NCBI RefSeq assembly: GCF_036099295.1
Contig: NZ_CP107976.1
Location: 1 to 64,000 of the forward strand
From: Streptomyces sp. NBC_00358
GTDB taxonomy: Bacteria; Actinomycetota; Actinomycetes; Streptomycetales; Streptomycetaceae
Reading direction: 5' to 3'
Length of the DNA: 64,000 nt
Shown: positions 53,924-62,695 of the stretch, in pieces
How the letters are laid out: the number at the start of each line of letters is the position of its first letter
How positions within the stretch are numbered: the first letter of the stretch is position 1
Notes under the pieces: model-generated
The model's database searches: none
Seen by the model: only the letters and a program-made list of their open reading frames with translations
What the model was told of the DNA's origin: nothing
Position numbers and translations under genes: made by a program

Positions 53924-54964
53924 ATGGATCTGGTACTCAACGAACCCCTCAAGAGCTGGTTGCAGGTCACACAGTCGTGCAACCTCAAGTGTCGGCAGTG
54001 CTACGGCGACTGCGCGGCCGAGCCCCGCAGCCAGGAGATGCGCCGGGCCGAGTACGCGGCGCTCATCCGGGAGATGGCCGAATCCGGGGTGATCGAGGTC
54101 TTCGTGGAGGGAGGCGAACCCCTCAACCGCCCGGACGCCCTGAGTCTTCTCGCCGAGCTGACTCCACACGTGATGACTCGTCTGCGCACCAACGCCACGC
54201 TGCTGACCCCCGAGGTGGCAGCCGAACTGAAGAGAATCGGGATCGGCGAGGTGTACGTGGACGTCCTCGGCGCCACCGCGGACACCCACGATTGGCACGT
54301 ACAAGTTCCCGGCAGCTTCGACCGGACGGTCCAAGGAGTGAGGAACGCCCAGGCAGCCGGGCTTCCCGTCTCCCTGCTCATCATCATGACGCGGCGCAAT
54401 GTGCACGAGCTCCAGGCCGTGCTCGACCTCGCCGCCGAACTCGGTGTCCCCCGGGTTGGAGTGCTTCGCCTTTACCCCCTGGGCCGGGCTCGCACTCAGT
54501 GGAAGGAACTGGCCCTCCGGCTGCCCGACCAGATGGCCGCATTGGATGCGTTGCAGGCACCCGACTCGGTACACCTGATGACTTCCTGGCACCCCAAGGA
54601 CGGCAACTGCTGCTGGCAGAACGCCGGCGTGGACGCCACCGGCCGCTCCGTCGGCTGCGCCTACCTGCGGGACTACACCGACTACGGCAACGTCCGCGAG
54701 GTCAGCTGGCTGAGCACCTGGAACGACCCCGTCTACGTGCACAATCGCTCCGGCCACGTGGACGGCGGCTGCGAGTCCTGCGAAGAGACCCAGGGGTCCT
54801 CAGGCGGCTGCAGGTCGACGGCCTTCGCCTTCACCGGCCGCTGGGACACCCCCGACCCGTTCTGCACGACGACCAACGGAGGGATCGATGTCTCTCAGCT
54901 CCCCGACGACCTCGAAGACCGGCGTGTCAGCCCTGCCGTACCGGCAACGAGCCGACTGCTATGA
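53924..54964 (+). CDS. Radical SAM/SPASM peptide-modifying enzyme
   Basis: 346 residues from ATG 53924 behind AGGACGGAGC. The radical SAM cluster motif CNLKCRQC (Cys 19, 23, 26) is followed by the glycine-rich GGEP region (FVEGGEPLNRPDAL). The C-terminal part has many cysteines (NCCWQNAG, VGCAYLRDY, CESCEETQGSSGGC, DPFCTTT) for SPASM auxiliary clusters. Such enzymes make carbon-carbon, thioether or epimer changes on precursor peptides. The next gene, a PqqD-like protein, overlaps its end by 77 bases. Confidence 0.9.
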   Translation: MDLVLNEPLKSWLQVTQSCNLKCRQCYGDCAAEPRSQEMRRAEYAALIREMAESGVIEVFVEGGEPLNRPDALSLLAELTPHVMTRLRTNATLLTPEVAAELKRIGIGEVYVDVLGATADTHDWHVQVPGSFDRTVQGVRNAQAAGLPVSLLIIMTRRNVHELQAVLDLAAELGVPRVGVLRLYPLGRARTQWKELALRLPDQMAALDALQAPDSVHLMTSWHPKDGNCCWQNAGVDATGRSVGCAYLRDYTDYGNVREVSWLSTWNDPVYVHNRSGHVDGGCESCEETQGSSGGCRSTAFAFTGRWDTPDPFCTTTNGGIDVSQLPDDLEDRRVSPAVPATSRLL

Positions 54965-55223
54965 GCAGAGCCCACACGCCAGGTTCCGCCCTGTCCCCGA
55001 GTGGAACTGCATGCTCGCCTACACACCGCGCAGGCCCGACATCCACTACCTGAACCCCGTGGCATGGGTAGTCGTGGAGCTGTGCGACGGATCGTCTGGT
55101 TCGCAGATCTTCGCCTCGTTCAAGGAGCTCAACAAGGGCCGGATAGGCGAACCAGAACTCCAGGAGGCGTTCGAGTCGGCGATGGCACAACTCCTCGAAA
55201 AGGAGTTGATCGCCACCGCGTGA
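54888..55223 (+). CDS. PqqD-like precursor recognition protein (RRE)
   Basis: 111 residues from ATG 54888, preceded by CGGAGGGATCG, so the start inside the radical SAM gene is credible. Residues 30-111 (RFRPVPEWNCMLAYTPRRPD, IHYLNPVAWVVVELCDGSSG, FESAMAQLLEKELIAT) show the PqqD winged-helix pattern, with the hydrophobic LNPVAWVVVELCDG strand/helix. PqqD proteins hold the leader of the precursor and present it to the radical SAM enzyme. The precursor candidate follows 34 bases later. Confidence 0.85.
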   Translation: MSLSSPTTSKTGVSALPYRQRADCYEQSPHARFRPVPEWNCMLAYTPRRPDIHYLNPVAWVVVELCDGSSGSQIFASFKELNKGRIGEPELQEAFESAMAQLLEKELIATA

Positions 55224-55257
55224 GCGACCCGGCGCTTCGCGGGAGGGAGGTGAAGTG

Positions 55258-55449
55258 ATGACGAAGAAGAAGACGGACCTCGAGCACCTCATGGCGGCGG
55301 CCGGCGCGACCGGTGAAGGACCCGCCGTCGAGGTGGTACAGCCGGAAGTGCGCACTGGTGCGCAGTACGCCCTGCTGCCGTCGATGAAGGCCAAGCGCCC
55401 GGACACGTCCGGCGCCGCCCCGGAGACGGAGACGGACGACCAGAAGTAG
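55258..55449 (+). CDS. Candidate RiPP precursor peptide
   Basis: 63 residues from ATG 55258 (GTG 55255 just before) behind a very strong GGGAGGGAGGTGA site, suggesting high translation. The lysine-rich start (MTKKKTDLEHLMAAA) would be the leader; the later part, VRTGAQYALLPSMKAKRPDT, ends in an acidic tail (PETETDDQK). There are no cysteines and only one aromatic residue, Tyr 37. Its size, position between the PqqD-like gene and the second radical SAM gene, and the hairpin that follows all suit a precursor. The core is not known; I suggest residues 30-50. Confidence 0.65.
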   Translation: MTKKKTDLEHLMAAAGATGEGPAVEVVQPEVRTGAQYALLPSMKAKRPDTSGAAPETETDDQK

Positions 55450-55478
55450 TGACGTGGGCCAGCCTCACGTCACCTCGA

Positions 55479-55508
55479 CCGGCACCCGGACCACCGTCCG
55501 GGTGCCGG
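55479..55508 (+). terminator. Hairpin after the precursor gene (attenuator or processing site)
   Basis: Perfect 12-bp inverted repeat (CCGGCACCCGGA at 55479-55490, complement at 55497-55508) with a 6-base loop, 29 bases after the precursor stop and 33 before the next start. Such hairpins between precursor and enzyme genes lower enzyme expression relative to the precursor. Confidence 0.8.
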
Positions 55509-55541
55509 CCCCACCAGGAGGACGGACCGATAGGGAAGACG

Positions 55542-57911
55542 ATGGGCACGAAGACCGTTCTGGTGAACCCGCCCCTGTGGAACGCGTACGCCCCGCACCT
55601 CGCGGTGCCCCTGCTCCTGGGAGACCTCCGAGCACGCGGCCACGAGGCCACCGCCTACGATCTGAGCATCGAGTGCATCGACTGGATGCTCTCGGCCGCA
55701 ACTCTTCAGGAGCTACGGGAGAAGGCGGCCACGCGCCCTCCGGCGGACCTGGAGGACGAATGGGCACGCCAGCGAGGTCTTCTGGTCGCCCCCTCCGCGA
55801 TCCGGGGCATCGAGGAGGCGAAGGCGCGGCTGAGGTCCCTGGACACCCTGCACGAGCCGACCGCGTTCCACTGGGCCCGCCGTACCGTACGCGACGCGCT
55901 CTGGCTGATCTCGGGGGCATTCTCCCACTGCGACTTCGACCTGGTGTCCAACACCTCGGCATACTCAGCCGAGTCGACGGTCCAGGTGCTGGCGGCGAGC
56001 GGCGACCCCGAGGGTAACCCTTACCGCTGGGCCTTTGACCGGATGCTCGACCTCGACCTGTTCCGCGACCCCGCAGTCGGTGTGGTCGGCGTGAGCATGT
56101 CCGCCGACACCCAGCTGATCGCCGGGGTCACGTTCCTCACCATGCTGCGGGAAATGCGCCCCGACATCCACGTGGTCCTTGGTGGCAACTACGCCACACG
56201 ACTGGTCGACCGATGGCAACACCGGCACGCTCTCTTCGACTATGTCGACACCGTGGTGACGGGAGAGGGCGAGGGTGCACTCGCCGCCGTCATCGACGGC
56301 CTCGACATAGGTACTACGGCGGGAGCGGACTTCCGGGAGGCGATTCCGGGAGCTGTCTGGGACGGCGGTGGCATCCTGTTACGCACTCCCCGGCGGAGCG
56401 CCGACATCTCGGCCTCCGTGAAACCAGCCTACGACGCACTTCCGCTGGGAAAATACCTCGCCCCAGGGCCAATCCTGCCCGTCTTCGCCTCCCGCAGCTG
56501 CCCCTGGGAATGCGCCTTCTGCTCGATCCCGTTCGCGAGCAATTCCTTCCGGCAGCGGCCTGCAGCCGCCGTCGCCGAGGAGATGGACCTGCTCCGGGCG
56601 GACCACGGCTCCCACTACTTCATGTTCGTCGACGAAATCATGAGCCTGCGCACCCTTCGCAACATCGGCGAGGCGCTCGTGCCCGCCTCCGACGTGTTCT
56701 GGTACGGCGAGACCCGCTTCGCCGGCGGCCTGGACGACGAACTCGCACGGCTCCTGCACCACTCGGGCTGCCGCCGGATGAACTTCGGCCTGGAGTCGAC
56801 GAGTCAGCGTGTCCTGGACCTGATGCGCAAAGGCACGCGAATCGAGGACGGCCACCGGAACATCAACGCGATGCTTAAGGCCGGAGTACCGATCCACCTC
56901 TTCGTCATCCACGGCTTCCCCGGCGAGACCCGGGAAGAAGCCGCACACACGGTGCAGTTCGCCGAGGCCGTTCGACGCCTGTCCATCGAGCGGTACGGCG
57001 TCGCACACACGACCTGGGGCGGCTCACCCTTCGTCCTGGACGTGCACTCGCCCATCGGCACCAGGCCGCAAGAGTTCGGCGTCCACATCGAGTCCCCCGA
57101 CCCCGGCGACGACCTCAGCCTGAGCCGTAACTACCGTACCGACGCGGGCCTGTCCCAGCAGGACACCCTCGCGGTCGCCAAGGACGCGGCCGGGTCCGAC
57201 GACGACACCACCGTCTGGTTCCGGGCTGCAGGCGATCCCATGGCACGAGAAATCGAGGAGTTCACCTTCCTTCGGGCCTGCGTCCAGGCGCCCCCGCCCG
57301 AGGCACCGTCCGTCCCGCTCTTCAACTGGCCCCCACCGGAACCGGACGCCCTACTGCGCATCGCCCCCGGCGTGACGTTCACCCGGGTGCCCTGGACGGC
57401 GACAGAAACTGACTCCGAACCGGCGATAGCTCTGTACAACTCGGCCCAGGACAGGTTTCTCCAGCTCAACTGGAAGGGCGACACTACCTGGCAGGAGCTG
57501 AACGGCCTGTCCACGCACGAGATGGTGGCGTGGCTGGCCGAGCGGGAATGCCACTACCTCGGCTCCGACCCCGCCGCCACGGCCTCACTGCTGCTCCGGC
57601 ACGGATTCCTAGTGCCCTCACGACGGCAGGCAAAGGCACCGGCCGCCGTGCTCCGTGCCGAGATCGGCATCGCTCTGAACAGCCGCGACGGAGTCCACCA
57701 CCTTTCCAACCCCATCACCGGAGTGACGATCCGGCTCCGGGGTAACGCCGTCGACACTTGGCGGTATCAGCGGTACGACCGCACGACCGCGTCGGAGGCT
57801 TCGCGGGACACCGTCACCGACGCACTGGTCCGTTACGGGTTCCTGCACTATCAGGCGGCTGGCACCGGACTCCCGCAGCCGAGGCATCTCACCCAAGGAC
57901 AGGCGGCGTAG
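55542..57911 (+). CDS. B12-binding radical SAM enzyme with C-terminal extension
   Basis: 789 residues from ATG 55542 behind AGGGAAGACG. Residues about 5-250 are a cobalamin-binding-like domain (VLVNPPLWNAYAPHLAVPLL, VVGVSMSADTQLIAGVTFL, VVLGGNYATRLV). CPWECAFC (Cys 320, 324, 327) is the iron-sulfur motif, followed by YFMFVDEIMSLRTLRNIGEA and GLESTSQRVLDLMRKGT. Residues about 600-780 hold two blocks that look like PqqD-type winged helices (STHEMVAWLAERECHYLGSD, HLSNPITGVTIRLRGNAVDT). This class often methylates unactivated carbons or rearranges them. Here it probably acts on the peptide and may bind it through its own C-terminal domains. Confidence 0.85.
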   Translation: MGTKTVLVNPPLWNAYAPHLAVPLLLGDLRARGHEATAYDLSIECIDWMLSAATLQELREKAATRPPADLEDEWARQRGLLVAPSAIRGIEEAKARLRSLDTLHEPTAFHWARRTVRDALWLISGAFSHCDFDLVSNTSAYSAESTVQVLAASGDPEGNPYRWAFDRMLDLDLFRDPAVGVVGVSMSADTQLIAGVTFLTMLREMRPDIHVVLGGNYATRLVDRWQHRHALFDYVDTVVTGEGEGALAAVIDGLDIGTTAGADFREAIPGAVWDGGGILLRTPRRSADISASVKPAYDALPLGKYLAPGPILPVFASRSCPWECAFCSIPFASNSFRQRPAAAVAEEMDLLRADHGSHYFMFVDEIMSLRTLRNIGEALVPASDVFWYGETRFAGGLDDELARLLHHSGCRRMNFGLESTSQRVLDLMRKGTRIEDGHRNINAMLKAGVPIHLFVIHGFPGETREEAAHTVQFAEAVRRLSIERYGVAHTTWGGSPFVLDVHSPIGTRPQEFGVHIESPDPGDDLSLSRNYRTDAGLSQQDTLAVAKDAAGSDDDTTVWFRAAGDPMAREIEEFTFLRACVQAPPPEAPSVPLFNWPPPEPDALLRIAPGVTFTRVPWTATETDSEPAIALYNSAQDRFLQLNWKGDTTWQELNGLSTHEMVAWLAERECHYLGSDPAATASLLLRHGFLVPSRRQAKAPAAVLRAEIGIALNSRDGVHHLSNPITGVTIRLRGNAVDTWRYQRYDRTTASEASRDTVTDALVRYGFLHYQAAGTGLPQPRHLTQGQAA

Positions 57912-57915
57912 AGCG

Positions 57916-58503
57916 GTGGAACCATTCCGGATCTCTGACGAGGCGCCCCTGACGGTGCGCCCCATGCTGCCGGAGGACGAGCCCGGCGTCGCCCGCGTGC
58001 TCACGGCCTGTGACGACTACCTGCTCACGGCCACCGGCTCCGCGACCTTGCCGGCAGACGTGCAGAGTCTGTACTACTCCTTGCCCGAAGGCGCGGATTT
58101 CGCACAGAAACACCTGCTGGTCCTCTGCAAGGGGACGGACGTGGTGGGCGTGGTCGACGCCGTGGCCGCCCATCCCGACGAACACGACCTTTCGGTCGGA
58201 CTGTTCCTCATCGATCCTGAGGTGCGGCGCACCGGCGGGGGCACCCTGGCGGCTCGCCACCTCCTGCGGGAGGCCGCGGCGCGTGGGCTGCGCCACGTGA
58301 CCGCCACCTGCCCCCAGGACTGGGCCCCCGGCATCGCTTTCCTGGACAAGCTGGGCTTCCAGGTGCAGGCACCAACGAAGGACCCTGCCCCGACGGTGGG
58401 CAACCGGCTCCGGTACCCCGCCGAGACGGGCCTGTGCATCGCCGTTCGGCATCTGGACGATCCGCCCCCTGACACCAGCCACCAGGTCCGGGGGGTGTCA
58501 TGA
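57916..58503 (+). CDS. GNAT N-acetyltransferase
   Basis: 195 residues from GTG 57916, five bases after the previous stop. Typical GNAT order: LTVRPMLPEDEPGVARVL at the start, DVVGVVDAVAAHPDEHDLSV in the central strand, the acetyl-CoA loop VRRTGGGTLAARHLLREAAA, and FLDKLGFQVQAPT near the end. Its stop overlaps the P450 start by ATGA. It probably acetylates the peptide product or an amine on it; self-protection by acetylation is an alternative. Confidence 0.88.
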   Translation: MEPFRISDEAPLTVRPMLPEDEPGVARVLTACDDYLLTATGSATLPADVQSLYYSLPEGADFAQKHLLVLCKGTDVVGVVDAVAAHPDEHDLSVGLFLIDPEVRRTGGGTLAARHLLREAAARGLRHVTATCPQDWAPGIAFLDKLGFQVQAPTKDPAPTVGNRLRYPAETGLCIAVRHLDDPPPDTSHQVRGVS

Positions 58504-59747
58504 CCGTGGTGCCCACGCTCCTCGCCGCCAGCTCCGTCAGCGTTCAGGAGGACGTCGCGGCGGCGTACGCCCTGGTCCGTGCCTTTGACAACGACGCGGC
58601 GTGGTCGGCGGCCACCGATCCGCACACCGAGTTCGCGCAGCTACGGCGGCAGAACCCCGTGCAGCGATCGACGCTGGAGCGAGTGATCACCGGCGTGGAC
58701 GCACCCGAGGAGACGTCCACTCCTGTCTGGCACGTCGTCTCGTTCACCGCCGCCGAAGCCATCCTGCGAGACGAGGAGACCTTCTCGTCGTCGGCATACG
58801 ACGACAGCATGGGACAGGTGATCGGCAGGTCCTTCCTTCAGATGGACCACCAAGAGCACAGGATTTGGCGAACTGTCCTCCACAGCGGCTTCAGCCGGCA
58901 GGCGGTCCTCGGCCTCCGCGACGCGATCCGCTCCGACACGGCCGCCGCACTCACCACTGTCGCCGCACGCGGCGGAGGCGATCTGGTCGCCGAAGTGGCC
59001 TTCCCTGTGGCCCTGGCCACCATCGCGCGCATGATCGGTTTCCCTCCCGGTACACGGATCGGCACGCTCTACACCTGGGCGGTCGGACTGCTCGACGACG
59101 CCAACGGTCAGATCTCCACGGCCGTAGAGGAGATGCTCAACACGCCATCGGCATGGGCCCCCGATAGCCTCGTGGCCCTGCTCCTGGGCACTAAAGACCC
59201 TGAAATCGGGACAGGGCCTCAACTGCTCCCAGCAGTACGGCTGCTGTTGTCCACGGGCACAGAGCCGCCGTTCCGTTCCCTCGCCACCCTGATGTACGCG
59301 ACCCTCACTGACCACTCCGTCGCGGACCTGCTGCGTACGGACCCGCCTGCAGCCTCCTCGGTCGTCCAGGAGTGCTGGCGCTGGGAATGCCCCCTGACCT
59401 GGGTACTGCGCCGCTGCACCGCCGACACGGGGCTCTGCGGCCAGGTGATCCGGCGCGGCGACCTGGTCTGCATCAACCTCGCCTCGGCCAATCGCGATGA
59501 AACCCGGTGGCACCAACCGGAGCGCTTCGACCCCCGACGCGAGCCATTGCCGAGCCTGGCCATGGGAACCGGCCCACACACGTGCCTCGGACGCCGCCTC
59601 GCCGCTCTGGAAGCGAGCGAAGTGTTGTACGCGCTCGATGGGGCCCTGCCCACCGAGTCGTCAAGATGGGCTCTGGACTCCGACGGTCCAGTGGGACGCG
59701 GCTTTCGATCGCCCAGGCGGCTCAGGGTTCGCGTCGTCCCATCCTGA
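58500..59747 (+). CDS. Cytochrome P450 with atypical I-helix
   Basis: 415 residues. The heme site is MGTGPHTCLGRRLAALE (Cys 362), where Phe of the usual FGxGxHxC is Met. The K-helix ExxR is ECWR at 291-294. In the I-helix the usual AGxxT is replaced by STGTEPPFRS (about 251-260): the oxygen-activating threonine position is proline. Such changes are known in P450s that couple aromatic rings or do unusual chemistry. It is last in the RiPP-like gene row and translationally coupled to the acetyltransferase. Confidence 0.9.
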   Translation: MTVVPTLLAASSVSVQEDVAAAYALVRAFDNDAAWSAATDPHTEFAQLRRQNPVQRSTLERVITGVDAPEETSTPVWHVVSFTAAEAILRDEETFSSSAYDDSMGQVIGRSFLQMDHQEHRIWRTVLHSGFSRQAVLGLRDAIRSDTAAALTTVAARGGGDLVAEVAFPVALATIARMIGFPPGTRIGTLYTWAVGLLDDANGQISTAVEEMLNTPSAWAPDSLVALLLGTKDPEIGTGPQLLPAVRLLLSTGTEPPFRSLATLMYATLTDHSVADLLRTDPPAASSVVQECWRWECPLTWVLRRCTADTGLCGQVIRRGDLVCINLASANRDETRWHQPERFDPRREPLPSLAMGTGPHTCLGRRLAALEASEVLYALDGALPTESSRWALDSDGPVGRGFRSPRRLRVRVVPS

Positions 59748-59799
59748 ACCCCGACGGCGCCACTACCCCCGGGCACGAGGAAGCCTCGGCTACCGGTAG

Positions 59800-59982
59800 T
59801 GGATGACGGGGCGGTCCCACAAGGTCCTGGCGCAGACCCGGACTCGCCCACCGGCGTCTGACACCGACCACTTCGACGAGCTGCTCGTCGACGACGCGAG
59901 GCGGGCGGAGAACGCCCAGCGCGACCAAGCCGACTTCGTCAGCAAGGCCGCCCGGCGGAGTGTCGAAGTCGGTGAGCGCCAC
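59800..59982 (-). pseudogene. N-terminal fragment of IS4-type transposase
   Basis: From GTG 59982 the frame reads VALTDFDTPPGGLADEVGLV, ALGVLRPPRVVDE, typical of the first 35 residues of one branch of Streptomyces IS4 transposases, then loses similarity. No catalytic part is present. The remaining sequence from 59748 to 60496 shows no gene. Confidence 0.5.
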
Positions 59983-60496
59983 GGCTCTCGGGTAACGACC
60001 GGGGTAGTGGGCGTTGCAGGTGGCGCAGCTCTGGCTCCGTTCCGAAGTCGCGCTTGGAGGCGCTCGGAGACGAAGCCCTCGGGGTACGGCTCCCTGCGGA
60101 CCCCTCGGATGCCCTGCCTCAACGACAACCCCAGCTGCCAGGTTGAGTACGGCGACCGTGCCCCGAACAGGCACCTCCATGCTCATGCGCCCGCGCGGAC
60201 GAGGTGTTCAAGTTGGTACGGCCTCACGTCACCAGATGCGCACTACGACAGGCTGCGGGTGGCGGGCCCTGGAGGGCGCCTATTCACCGGTGTTCGTCCA
60301 GGGGCTCCGCTGCGAACGCGCCGCCGCACAACGGAGCATCGGTTAGCTGGAACCGCTGGACGCGGCCGTTGATGGTGACGGCAACGATGCTGCCGACAGG
60401 CCGGGTGGTGTCGCACAGCACGGCGCGGCCGAGTGAATCCGCCGTGCTGCCATCCTCATCTGGACCCGGCGATGAACAAGGCGTCCGAAGGGTTCG

Positions 60497-60793
60497 TCAG
60501 GCCGGCCCGTGAACGATGAGGCGGTTCTGCTCGCCGTCGAAGATGTCGGCCAGGACGTTGGCCTCCGGTCGGTGCCCGTCGAAGAGACCTTGCTGATCGA
60601 CGTGCACGATCAGGATGTCGTGGCTGTCAATCACCTCAGAGATGCCCCGGGTCTCGATCGTGTCCGACCATGCGTCCAGATTCCGGCCGAACCACTCCAG
60701 CAGGCCGCACGGCTCGCTCACCGCGTCCCAGAAATCGTTGAGTGTCTCGATCAGCCGACCGCGCAGGTCAACAATCAGCTCACTGTCCGTCAT
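60497..60793 (-). CDS. Barstar-family protein
   Basis: 98 residues from ATG 60793. IVDLRGRLIETLNDFWDAVS, GLLEWFGRNLDAWSDTIE and HDILIVHVDQQGLFDGHRPE follow the barstar pattern closely (VDLxG..., W(F/Y)GRNLDAWxD), with the full ribonuclease-inhibitor length. No barnase-like gene is beside it, so it is an orphan immunity gene or acts on an incoming toxin. Confidence 0.85.
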   Translation of the reverse strand: MTDSELIVDLRGRLIETLNDFWDAVSEPCGLLEWFGRNLDAWSDTIETRGISEVIDSHDILIVHVDQQGLFDGHRPEANVLADIFDGEQNRLIVHGPA

Positions 60794-60930
60794 CACAGCA
60801 GCCTAACCAGCCTCACCACAGTCACGCACCGGTCGAAGAGACAGGCCTAGCTGTGCCCCCAGAGCGGACGCTACCGAGGCGTGCCCGGGCTCGTTGGCCG
60901 TGCATGGGGATCAGACAGGAGTGAGGGTCG

Positions 60931-62695
60931 CGTGGTGTTGCGGGTGGTACCTGTCGCATCGGAGACGACCTGGTCGTTCCGCTGCCCGCTCCGCCATCCG
61001 CAACAACTGGACACCGCACGCTGGATCTCCTCGTTCACGTCTACCACCGGGGTCCGTGGTGGGAGCTGAATGTGTGGAAACCCCAGCTGGACACGCGCAT
61101 CCCGCTGCGTGAGCACGAACCCAAGCGCCGCAACCTGATCTACTTCAGCCACCTGACTACGCCCTGGCTCCGCGATGCCGCCAAGTGGTGGCTGTCGCGC
61201 CAGTTGGAGCGTGGCGTCTACACCTGGAGCACCGCCTTCACCCGCCAGGTGAACCTCTCGTGGTTCCAGCGCTACCTCGACGCCGTGGGCTGCGACGGAC
61301 CCCACCTCGTCGACGACCAGCGCCAGCTCGGGCGGTGGGTCCAGGGGTTCCGGCAGTGGCTGAACCGGCAGCGCTGCACGGGCGGAGCGAACAAAGGGGC
61401 GCTGCTCGGCCAGATCCAGCGCCGCGCGGCGATGACGGGGCTGGAGCAGCTCTACCGCTTCTTGTTCGAAGAACGCCAGGAAGGAGCCGAGGCCCTGAAC
61501 GAACCAGGCTGGCAGCGCCTGGGTCCGCAGCACACCGTGCTGTTCCGCTACGGCGACAAGCCGACCGGTCCCAAGGCGCCGCCGCCTGATGCCGTCCTCA
61601 GCGACGCCGTGATCAGCCGGATCGCCGAGCACAGCACCCTGCTCGCTCAGCCCAAGGACAAGGACGGCTTCGACGACGAACAGCTGGTCCGCATTGTCGG
61701 TCTGCTGATCAAGACCGGCAGAGGAATCAGCGAGATCACCCTGCTCGACTTCGACCCGATCGTCGCCATCGCCTTCCCGGACCCGGACGGCCACGTCGCG
61801 CGGCTCCGCTACCAGCAGACGAAGATCATCACCGATGAGAACACCATCCTGATCGACCAGGAAACCCTCGATCTGGTTCGTGAGCAGCAGAAGTACGCGC
61901 GCGCCTTCATGGCCGACCAGAACCGGGCCGGCGTGGCCCCGAAGTACCTGTTCCTGGGCGAGCGGAACAACCGCATCGGCGACCATTGCTACCCCCTCGA
62001 CCACAGCCCGTCCGCGCCTGACGGCGTTCACCGCCGCCATCGACCTGCGCGACGACCAGGGCCACCTGATCAAGATCTCCAAGACCCACACCTTCCGGCA
62101 CACCAGGGCGACCAGCCTGCTCAATGCCGGCGTCCCCCTGCATGTGGCCATGCGCTACATGGGCCACAAGACCCCCACGATGTTCCTGCACTACGCCCGG
62201 ACCCTGTCCGCGACAGCCGAGCGGGAGTTCCTGCGCTACCAGAAAGTCACTGCCGACGGCCGTCCCTACGACCGCGACCCGCGAGAGATGTTCGAAGCAC
62301 TCGCCTTGGATCAGCGCACCGACCGGATCCTGCCCAACGGCTACTGCACCCTGCCGCCCCGCCAGTCCTGCGACAAGGGCAACGCCTGCCTGTCCTGCAC
62401 GAAGTTCGTCACCGACGCCACCTTCGCCGACGTACTCCAACAGCAGCGTGAGCAGACCGCCGAGCTCATCGACCGGCGCCTGCAGGCCCCCACCCAGCGC
62501 TTCGGCCAGCCGACGACCGACGACAACATCTGGCTGCGCGGCCGCGGCGAAGAGATCGCCGCCCTGGACGGAGTACTGCTGGCGATCGAGCGCATCCGCC
62601 ACAGAGACGGCACCACCACGGCCGTCCGGGGCGCCGGCGCCCCGCAACGACGGCTCCGCCAGGATCCCGCCGACGACACCCCGGAAGCCTCATGA
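60931..62695 (+). pseudogene. Tn554-like tyrosine recombinase, frameshifted
   Basis: A piece in one frame (ETTWSFRCPLRHPQQLDTAR, WISSFTSTTGVR) is followed after a shift at about 61055 by WWELNVWKPQLDTRIPLREH and a long frame to about 62000. A further shift near 62005 leads to TAIDLRDDQGHLIKISKTHT, FRHTRATSLLNAG, YMGHKTPTMFLHYARTL and the cysteine cluster CDKGNACLSCTKF. HxxR, GH and Tyr are present. With two frameshifts and no start codon it is probably dead. The ATGA overlap with the downstream gene is kept. Confidence 0.8.
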
